Positions 52,979 through 58,860 of a DNA stretch of 58,860 nt are shown one piece after another (position 1 is the stretch's first letter; each line of letters begins with the position of its first letter). The translations under genes were made by a program, and so were the position numbers. The notes beneath the pieces are model-generated. The model had not been told where the DNA came from. It saw only the letters and a list, made by a program, of their open reading frames with translations, and searched no databases. Source of the stretch: an uncultured Lachnospiraceae bacterium (lineage in GTDB: Bacteria; Bacillota; Clostridia; Lachnospirales; Lachnospiraceae). The DNA is taken from contig CAMWJF010000022.1 in the NCBI GenBank assembly GCA_947174505.1, forward strand, positions 1 through 58,860, given 5' to 3'.

Positions 52979-54588
52979 AATTGCCAGTTTTCGTAAATTT
53001 GTGTCATATTTGCTTCTATATATGCCTGTTTGGCTTCCACATCCTCCTGTGTGAGATAAAACTTCCATTCCTCGGGAGACTCCCTGTAACCGTAGGGCAT
53101 TCCCAGAAGCGCCTTATCCAGAAGAACGGTATCCGCTTCCTCCAGGCTTCTCGTTATCTGTTCATCCTGTATGCCGTAGAGATACAAAAGCAGATACTCC
53201 TGATCACAGTCTGTCACCGCCAAAATATCCGAATCTTCTATATCAATCTGCTCATAGGCGTCCGCAATCAGCTCATCCCGTATGCTGTACGCCGTCATGT
53301 CCGCCAGCACAAAAGCCCAGGAAACGCCTGTGGCTATATAGACAAACGCTTCATATCCTTTCTTTATTCCATTCTTATAACGGATGTCGGGAAGTTTTTC
53401 CAAACAAATCAGCAGCCGCTGTGCCAGCCATCCGACCAAAAACGCCGCCCACACGCCGAGAAAAGAAAATACTCTCTGATAGGGGAGCTTACATTGAATC
53501 AGAAGCGCAAGCGTCAAAAGAACTGCCGTCAGCACGAAATACCATTCCCAGAAAGCCTTTTTCGGTCTTCTAACCAGACAGACCACCGCCGACAGAAGCC
53601 CGGTCAGAAGCAGGACGCACATCCCGTTTCCAAAAAATCCGGACCAGGGCGAAAGCTGTAATCCGAACAGTGTTTCCAGCCAGTGTCCCGCCTGCGACCA
53701 GAATTCCTGTCTGGCCATGCTCTGGATATAAGGCGTATCCAGCATATACTTAATGCCTTCCCGCAACGCCCGGAACGGCGCATGGAGAATGATATCAATA
53801 TGCCCCGCCATATAAAAGGGCCCGTCCGGCGTCTTGGAAAGCAGATTGGAGCCGATGGCCAGCCACAGAATACCATAAAGCCCCGCCGTGCACACCGCAC
53901 TGGTCAGGGAAACGATAATCAGCCGTAAAAGCCGCCTGTAATCCCTGTCCAGAAGAAGAACAAACCCTCCGATCATGCAGACCGGCATCACTACATACAG
54001 GCTGCTCGGAACCGCCCACAGGGCAATCACAAGCGCTGTCCCGAATATCATATAATTACGCCTGCATTCCTGTTTCTCCTCCACAATCGCATAGAGCGAC
54101 GACAGCGCCGAAAGATAACAGAAGGTTACAAGCGCATAGCCCCTGCCCTGCACCGCAAGCTGGTTGACCATATACATGCCCGCAAAGACAAACACGGGAA
54201 CAAGCGCGACTCCCTCCGTAAGGTATTTCTTCGAAATACGGTACAGAAGAACCAGACTGCCCAGACTGCATAGATAGGATACACCACGCAGGGCAACAGG
54301 CGCACATCCAAATATCCCCAGACAGGCTGACAGCGTAGAATATCCCACATGATTATTGGGGAGCGGCCAGTGAATCGCCGCATATACCGGCCCTCTGCTG
54401 ATAAAGTAATAGTAAGTATACAGCTCGTCATACCAGGGAGTCAGGAGAAACATCCTTCTCCCATAGTAAACTGCCATCGTGAGGAAAAACAGCAAAAAAA
54501 CCATATCTTTCCTGTCAGTCCCACACTTTTTACCGGCCACAAAGTATGCCGTACCCTTTCTTCCAAAAGTCTTCGCAAAATAACCCAT
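52942..54588 (-). CDS. GT-C-like polytopic membrane protein
   Basis: About 548 residues from the ATG at 54588 (a TTG at 54612 is also possible). After a short basic N terminus there are about ten or more membrane helices. The first loop carries TPWYDELYTYYYFISRGP with a DE pair, the pattern of GT-C glycosyltransferases of the PMT/ArnT type that use lipid-linked sugars outside the membrane. Its place between leuB and ilvD, in a branched-chain amino acid operon, is not explained by that role. It starts four bases after the leuB stop. Confidence 0.7.
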   Translation of the reverse strand: MGYFAKTFGRKGTAYFVAGKKCGTDRKDMVFLLFFLTMAVYYGRRMFLLTPWYDELYTYYYFISRGPVYAAIHWPLPNNHVGYSTLSACLGIFGCAPVALRGVSYLCSLGSLVLLYRISKKYLTEGVALVPVFVFAGMYMVNQLAVQGRGYALVTFCYLSALSSLYAIVEEKQECRRNYMIFGTALVIALWAVPSSLYVVMPVCMIGGFVLLLDRDYRRLLRLIIVSLTSAVCTAGLYGILWLAIGSNLLSKTPDGPFYMAGHIDIILHAPFRALREGIKYMLDTPYIQSMARQEFWSQAGHWLETLFGLQLSPWSGFFGNGMCVLLLTGLLSAVVCLVRRPKKAFWEWYFVLTAVLLTLALLIQCKLPYQRVFSFLGVWAAFLVGWLAQRLLICLEKLPDIRYKNGIKKGYEAFVYIATGVSWAFVLADMTAYSIRDELIADAYEQIDIEDSDILAVTDCDQEYLLLYLYGIQDEQITRSLEEADTVLLDKALLGMPYGYRESPEEWKFYLTQEDVEAKQAYIEANMTQIYENWQFILFVGNQARTE

Positions 54589-54592
54589 GTTA

Positions 54593-55678
54593 TTATTTGA
54601 TTCTTTCCACAATCAGGTCTCCCATTTTTTTACACCCCACCTGCTCACAGCCCTCAGACATAATATCCCCGGTGCGGTAACCGTCCTTAAGCACCTGTTT
54701 TACGGCGTTGTCGATGGCGTCCGCCTCTTTGTCCAGATCAAAGCTGTAGCGCAGCATCATGGACGCGGAGAGAATCGTGGCAATGGGATTTGCCAGATCT
54801 TTACCCGCGATGTCGGGCGCGGAGCCGTGACTCGGCTCGTACAGGCCGAATTTCGTATCGTTCAGGGATGCGGACGCCAGCATACCGATCGAACCGGTTA
54901 CCATGCTCGCCTCATCAGATAAGATATCTCCAAACATATTCTCTGTCAGAATCACGTCAAACTGGTCAGGATCTTTCACAAGCTGCATCGCGCAGTTGTC
55001 CACCAGCATATGCTCCAGCGTCACGTCGGGATAATCCTTCGCCACCTCTTCCACCACCGCTCTCCAGAGTCTGGAGGAATCCAGCACATTTGCCTTATCC
55101 ACGCTGGTCACTTTCTTTCTGCGCTTTCTGGCTATGTCAAAGCCTTTTATGGCAATCCTGCGAATCTCATTCTCATCATAAGTCAGCGTATCTACCGCCT
55201 TTCTTATGCCGTTTTCTTCTGTGGTTCTCCTCTCACCGAAGTACAGGCCGCCTGTCAGCTCCCGCATAATCAGCATATCAAACCCCTTTGCGGAGATTTC
55301 GCTCTTCAAAGGACAGGCCTGCGCCAGCTCCTCATACAAAACCGCCGGACGGAGGTTCGCAAAAAGATTTAACGCCTTGCGGATCGCCAGAAGCCCCGCC
55401 TCCGGCCGCAGATTCGGCGCAAGTTTATACCATGGGGAAGTGGTTGTATCACCACCGATCGAACCCATAAGCACAGCATCCGCACTACGAGCAGTCTCTA
55501 CCGCCTCATCCGTCAGCGGCACCCCATGCACATCAATGGACGCACCGCCCATCAGAATATCCGTATATTTCATGTCATGTCCGTATTTTACTGCCACCGT
55601 ATCCAGCACTTTCCTGGCCTGAGCCACGATTTCCGGGCCGATCCCGTCACCGGGTATACAGGTTATCTTTAACTCCAT
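54593..55678 (-). CDS. leuB: 3-isopropylmalate dehydrogenase
   Basis: 361 residues. [20 protein letters not shown] at the N terminus, [17 protein letters not shown], and [20 protein letters not shown] with the metal-binding Asp residues identify LeuB. It oxidises and decarboxylates 3-isopropylmalate in leucine synthesis, using NAD. leuC and leuD are not in the window. It is first in its operon, behind a TTGAAA-17-TATGAT promoter (55750-55778). Confidence 0.97.
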   Translation of the reverse strand: MELKITCIPGDGIGPEIVAQARKVLDTVAVKYGHDMKYTDILMGGASIDVHGVPLTDEAVETARSADAVLMGSIGGDTTTSPWYKLAPNLRPEAGLLAIRKALNLFANLRPAVLYEELAQACPLKSEISAKGFDMLIMRELTGGLYFGERRTTEENGIRKAVDTLTYDENEIRRIAIKGFDIARKRRKKVTSVDKANVLDSSRLWRAVVEEVAKDYPDVTLEHMLVDNCAMQLVKDPDQFDVILTENMFGDILSDEASMVTGSIGMLASASLNDTKFGLYEPSHGSAPDIAGKDLANPIATILSASMMLRYSFDLDKEADAIDNAVKQVLKDGYRTGDIMSEGCEQVGCKKMGDLIVERIK

Positions 55679-55749
55679 AGGTTCCTCCGTTCTGAGCCGT
55701 CTGCCAGACTGCGCTCGCCTTTTTCCGCAAAATAGAATAATACTTATAC

Positions 55750-55778
55750 ATCATAGACTATTCCCGTGCAAATTTCAA
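55750..55778 (-). promoter_or_regulatory. Sigma-A promoter for leuB and downstream genes
   Basis: Minus strand: TTGAAA (55773-55778), 17-base spacer, TATGAT (55750-55755). The leader is short (about 65 bases) and shows no T-box or attenuator. Confidence 0.75.
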
Positions 55779-55782
55779 CAGC

Positions 55783-55818
55783 AAAAAAACCGGGTTGCTT
55801 CCGCGCCCGGTTTTTTCG
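55783..55818. terminator. Bidirectional terminator between the lipoprotein and leuB genes
   Basis: CCGGG / CCCGG stem flanked by seven A and six T, giving T-runs on either strand. On the minus strand it ends the lipoprotein transcript. Confidence 0.8.
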
Positions 55819-55837
55819 TGCCTTCATCATGTTTCCT

Positions 55838-56386
55838 TTATTCAGCCCTGAAGGTTGCCTCTGCGAGAACGTTGCCGCTTGCGTCGCAGTATCTGATCCC
55901 GTAAGACACGGTTCCTTTCTCAGCGCCGATCATGGTGTCAAGCGTACCGGCAATCCCGGAAAACGCACTCCCAAGCTGTTCCATGCCAGCATTCAGCGTA
56001 TCCGCCGCATCCTCCGGCAGTTCCACGGTATCCTTAAAAGTAGCTACGCACACCACTTCGTTACCCTTGATCTCGATAGCCATATCCATCTGATCGTTAC
56101 CCTGTGCCGCCGCCTGCTCCTGAAGCTGCTGCTCAGCAGTGGGATCTTCCTTCATAAAATCCTCCAGGGTTTTCTGCGCGCTGCTCTCCTCCTCTGCGGG
56201 CGTTTCTTCCTCAGCGGGAGCCTCCTCTTCTGCCTCAGGCGCTTCCTCCTCTCCTGACACTTCCTCCTCTACGGGAGCCTCCGCACTTTTCGCCGCATCA
56301 TCAGAACCGCCGCATGCGGTCGCAGACAGGCTGATCGCCATAAGTGTTGCGCAAACAAGTGTTTTTACTGTTCTTCTTTTCATCAT
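55838..56386 (-). CDS. Acidic lipoprotein with a Glu/Ala-rich linker
   Basis: About 182 residues from the ATG at 56386 (GGAGGAGATT upstream). A lipobox-like TACGG follows a hydrophobic signal, then a highly acidic low-complexity linker (about residues 30-70, mostly E, A and P), then a compact domain (MDMAIEIKGNEVVCVATFKD ... GTVSYGIRYCDASGNVLAEA). This looks like the DUF4854-type surface lipoprotein of Lachnospiraceae; function unknown. The linker probably holds the domain clear of the wall. Transcribed alone. Confidence 0.65.
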   Translation of the reverse strand: MMKRRTVKTLVCATLMAISLSATACGGSDDAAKSAEAPVEEEVSGEEEAPEAEEEAPAEEETPAEEESSAQKTLEDFMKEDPTAEQQLQEQAAAQGNDQMDMAIEIKGNEVVCVATFKDTVELPEDAADTLNAGMEQLGSAFSGIAGTLDTMIGAEKGTVSYGIRYCDASGNVLAEATFRAE

Positions 56387-56436
56387 AATCTCCTCCGTCA
56401 TTCAAAATTCTGTCTTGTGCTCTCACACAAATCTAA

Positions 56437-56465
56437 AGTCTATATCATATATATGCCTTTGTCAA
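56437..56465 (-). promoter_or_regulatory. Promoter of the acidic lipoprotein gene
   Basis: Minus strand: consensus TTGACA (56460-56465); the -10 is probably TAGACT (17-base spacer) or TATAGA (15-base spacer). Confidence 0.5.
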
Positions 56466-56565
56466 TAAAAATACCAAAAAATTAAGATTTGACCTATGGT
56501 GCTTTTCCACATTAAAAATGAGCCATGACACTAAGCCATGACCCAAATGCATCCGCTGTCTTTCC

Positions 56566-56883
56566 CTACTCCGTCTCTGCTTTCTCAATCTGCGCAATCG
56601 CCGACTTCTGCATGGGAATGCGGCAGTTCTTATTGCTGCCGAACTCTACGATCACCGTATCGTCGGTAATATCAATCACAATCCCATAAAATCCGCTGTT
56701 AGTCAGCACGCAGTCACCTACTGCCATATCCGCCAGCATCGCCGCCATCCTCTTCTGTTCTTTCTTCTGCGGACGAATCATAACAAAATACATAAACGCC
56801 ACAATAATGACGATATAGATGACCATAATCAGACCGCCGCCAGAAGCAGCGGCTGCCGCATCAGCCGATAATAATAATCTCAT
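56566..56883 (-). CDS. yajC: Preprotein translocase subunit YajC
   Basis: 105 residues. One membrane helix (about 17-38), then the family motif MIRPQKKEQKRMAAMLADMA and the beta-rich DCVLTNSGFYGIVIDITDD. YajC associates with SecDF and YidC in protein export. It is downstream of tgt, the standard order (tgt-yajC). Start preceded by GGAGGAAA. Confidence 0.95.
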   Translation of the reverse strand: MRLLLSADAAAAASGGGLIMVIYIVIIVAFMYFVMIRPQKKEQKRMAAMLADMAVGDCVLTNSGFYGIVIDITDDTVIVEFGSNKNCRIPMQKSAIAQIEKAETE

Positions 56884-56979
56884 ACCATTTCCTCCGTTAT
56901 CTGATCAATAAAATACTACTGCATATCATACACAACTTAGAAAGGAAAAACAAGCCCCTTCGTGAAAAATTCACATCCC

Positions 56980-58131
56980 TTACTTATTGCCGCATTCTGT
57001 ACCCGCTCTCTGCATCCCGGACAGTTTGTCTTTCTTATATTCCGCAAAACGTCCCTCATCCAGCGAATCCCGGATTTCAGTCATCATGGTATTATAGAAG
57101 TAAAGGTTATGCAGCACGCAAAGCCGCATTCCCAGCATCTCCTTGGCTTTTAAGAGATGCCGGATGTACGCTCTGGAATACCGCCTGCATGCCGGGCAGG
57201 AGCATCCCTCCTCTATGGGGCCGTCGTCCAGCTCATACTTCGCGTTAAAGAGATTGATCTTTCCGCGGTTCGTATACAGATGGCCATGCCGCCCGTTTCT
57301 TGTAGGATACACACAGTCAAAAAAATCCACGCCCCGCTCCACTGCCTCCAGAATATTCGCCGGCGTCCCGACTCCCATTAAATAGGTAGGTTTGTCTTCC
57401 GGCAGATAGGGAACCGTTTCCTCGATCACATGATACATCTGCTCGTGGCTCTCTCCCACTGCAAGACCGCCCAGCGCATACCCGTCACATCCAAGCTCCG
57501 CGATCTGTTTCGCATGCTCTATGCGGATATCGTCGAAAACCGCCCCCTGATTAATTCCAAATAGCATCTGTTCTTTATTAATCGTATCTTCCAGTCCGTT
57601 CAGACGTTCCATTTCCCGCTTACAGCGTACGAGCCATCTTGTCGTACGCGCCACAGAATCCTCCACATATCTCCTGTCAGCCGTACTGGCCGGACATTCG
57701 TCAAAAGCCATCGCAATCGTGGATGCAAGGTTACTCTGGATCTGCATACTCTCCTCCGGCCCCATAAAAATCTTGCGGCCATCTATATGGGAGTGAAAAT
57801 ACACCCCCTCCTCCTTGATCCGCCGGAGACCAGCCAGGGAAAACACCTGAAATCCCCCAGAGTCCGTAAGAATCGGTTTATTCCATGACATAAACTTATG
57901 CAGGCCGCCCAGCTCCCGGATGATCCGGTCGCCCGGCCTCACATGCAGATGATACGTATTGGACAGCTCTACCTGTGTACCGATCTGCTCCAGATCCTCC
58001 GTAGATACCGCGCCCTTGATTGCTGCCACCGTTCCTACATTCATAAAGACAGGGGTCTGAATCGTGCCGTGTACTGTCATAAGTTCGGCCCTCTTCGCCC
58101 TGCCTTCCCGTTTTAAAATCCGATACATCAT
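56980..58131 (-). CDS. tgt: Queuine tRNA-ribosyltransferase (guanine exchange)
   Basis: 383 residues. The substrate-pocket residues DSGGFQVFSLAGLRRIKEEG, the nucleophile/binding segments AMAFDECPAS and ALGGLAVGESHEQM, and the zinc site CSCPACRRYSRAYIRHL are all intact. Tgt replaces guanine-34 with preQ1 in GUN anticodon tRNAs. The start could be either of two adjacent ATG codons (58131 or 58128). It is transcribed with yajC, and after the partial vanY gene. Confidence 0.97.
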   Translation of the reverse strand: MMYRILKREGRAKRAELMTVHGTIQTPVFMNVGTVAAIKGAVSTEDLEQIGTQVELSNTYHLHVRPGDRIIRELGGLHKFMSWNKPILTDSGGFQVFSLAGLRRIKEEGVYFHSHIDGRKIFMGPEESMQIQSNLASTIAMAFDECPASTADRRYVEDSVARTTRWLVRCKREMERLNGLEDTINKEQMLFGINQGAVFDDIRIEHAKQIAELGCDGYALGGLAVGESHEQMYHVIEETVPYLPEDKPTYLMGVGTPANILEAVERGVDFFDCVYPTRNGRHGHLYTNRGKINLFNAKYELDDGPIEEGCSCPACRRYSRAYIRHLLKAKEMLGMRLCVLHNLYFYNTMMTEIRDSLDEGRFAEYKKDKLSGMQRAGTECGNK

Positions 58132-58177
58132 ACCTCATTTCCGGGCCTCCTGCCCCGTCATATTCTCAAATAAATAA

Positions 58178-58860
58178 CTACAGATATTTATCCCAGAACT
58201 CCTCCAGGCACAATTCCTCATCCTTCATGATCGCAGCCGCCTCCCGGCCTACATAGCGGAAATGCCACGGCTCATACTCAATGCCGGTAATATACTCCTT
58301 GCCGGAAGGATAACGGAGCGTGAACCCATACTCATGGCTGTGCTCTTCAAGCCACTTTCCCTCCTCCGTATCCGCAAAGCCCTGCAGCAGCGGAATAAAG
58401 GTATCGGAAGTAATATCAAGCGCCAGCCCCACCTCATGCTCACTGCATCCGGGAACCGTAATAACCCTGGAAGTCGCCTTGTAAGCATCCATATAAGATA
58501 ATCCCTGTCTCATATAGGATTTGATTCTGTCATTGAAATTATCTTCCTGATGGTCAGACGTCCTGTACGGGGATCTGACTACCAGATTCAGCCCGTCCTT
58601 CTTGGCCGCCTGCATCATAAGCAGCAAATCTTCTATCACACGCTCGTCACAGCGCATACCTGACGTAAAGGTTCCCAGCTTGAAATCATAATCTTCAGGA
58701 ATGGGATGCTGCTTATTAATAAGGACAAGACGCCAGTCCGATTGATCAAATCCGACCCCTGTACCTGTCCCGGCTCCCGCGTAATCCTCATGCGATTCTG
58801 CCTCGTAATCATGCTCCTGCTGCTCCAGCAGATCATCCAGCGTGTAGGTCTCGGCGCCCC
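58178..58860 (-). CDS. D,D-carboxypeptidase, VanY/M15 family (partial)
   Basis: The gene runs off the right edge; the ATG at 58657 is internal. Upstream in the same frame, sequence continues to the window end and encodes WRLVLINKQHPIPEDY followed by FKLGTFTSGMRCDERV, which are the standard start of the VanY domain. Downstream, DVRSPYRT-like residues (VVRSPYRTSDHQ), the Zn-binding SEHEVGLALDI and the catalytic EPWHFRYVG follow. It trims terminal D-Ala from peptidoglycan. The N-terminal part (EQQEHDYEAESHED, acidic) is probably an extracellular linker. Confidence 0.9.
   Translation of the reverse strand, partial: GAETYTLDDLLEQQEHDYEAESHEDYAGAGTGTGVGFDQSDWRLVLINKQHPIPEDYDFKLGTFTSGMRCDERVIEDLLLMMQAAKKDGLNLVVRSPYRTSDHQEDNFNDRIKSYMRQGLSYMDAYKATSRVITVPGCSEHEVGLALDITSDTFIPLLQGFADTEEGKWLEEHSHEYGFTLRYPSGKEYITGIEYEPWHFRYVGREAAAIMKDEELCLEEFWDKYL

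Noticed and set aside
55679..55749. T-box or leader-peptide attenuator before leuB
   Set aside because: The leader is only about 70 bases and shows no T-box core, no run of Leu codons and no terminator.

Overview
The window reads as chromosome of an anaerobic, endospore-forming Clostridia, most likely a Lachnospiraceae. The evidence is spoIVA and a ferritin-like spore coat protein, an oxygen-independent (class III) ribonucleotide reductase with its activase, several families common in that group (GGGtGRT protein, DUF1015, DUF4358, YczE/YitT) and strong sigma-A-type promoters. GC content is intermediate, except for a visibly AT-rich patch at about 14.8-16.5 kb. I see no rRNA, CRISPR array, prophage or insertion sequence. 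The only RNA gene is a tRNA-Thr(CGT). The last gene (vanY-like) runs off the right edge.

Layout. 0-5 kb (minus): spoIVA, a YczE-like and another polytopic membrane protein, and a beta-propeller lactonase. 5-9.8 kb (plus): an XRE-cupin regulator followed by potABCD, a complete polyamine uptake operon behind a long structured leader. 9.8-18.2 kb (minus): lipoproteins, a PIN-like nuclease, an esterase, a hybrid histidine kinase, a coat protein, and a low-GC nucleotidyltransferase/small ORF/acetyltransferase cassette. 18.4-28.7 kb (minus): the GGGtGRT/NifU-like pair, then a run of c-di-GMP proteins, topB, an AAA ATPase and a beta-helix acyltransferase. 28.8-33.1 kb: asd and argH (minus), divergent from an ABC ATPase/permease pair (plus). 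33.2-35.8 kb (minus): a WYL regulator, a ClbS/DfsB-like protein and an SPL-like radical SAM protein, with matching operator-like sites at both ends of the regulator gene. 35.9-39.7 kb: nrdD-nrdG behind two NrdR-like boxes, thiamine pyrophosphokinase, tRNA-Thr. 39.8-44.6 kb (minus): DUF1015, a branching enzyme with a histone-like Lys/Ala tail, MscS. 44.9-58.9 kb: a small plus-strand gene, then serA, serC, an L,D-transpeptidase, ilvB, ilvD, a membrane protein, leuB, a lipoprotein, yajC, tgt and partial vanY (all minus).

The most unusual content lies between the genes. At least six families of short (about 50-120 bp) imperfectly palindromic repeats fill intergenic gaps. Every copy I found is read in the same direction as the flanking genes. 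Several begin exactly at a stop codon or place the stop codon in a hairpin loop; others sit just upstream of a ribosome binding site. One family occurs four times in tandem between the NifU-like and GGGtGRT genes and once between nrdD and nrdG, and its stems differ by paired changes, which points to selection on RNA structure. All of these are sequence observations; what the elements do is unknown.
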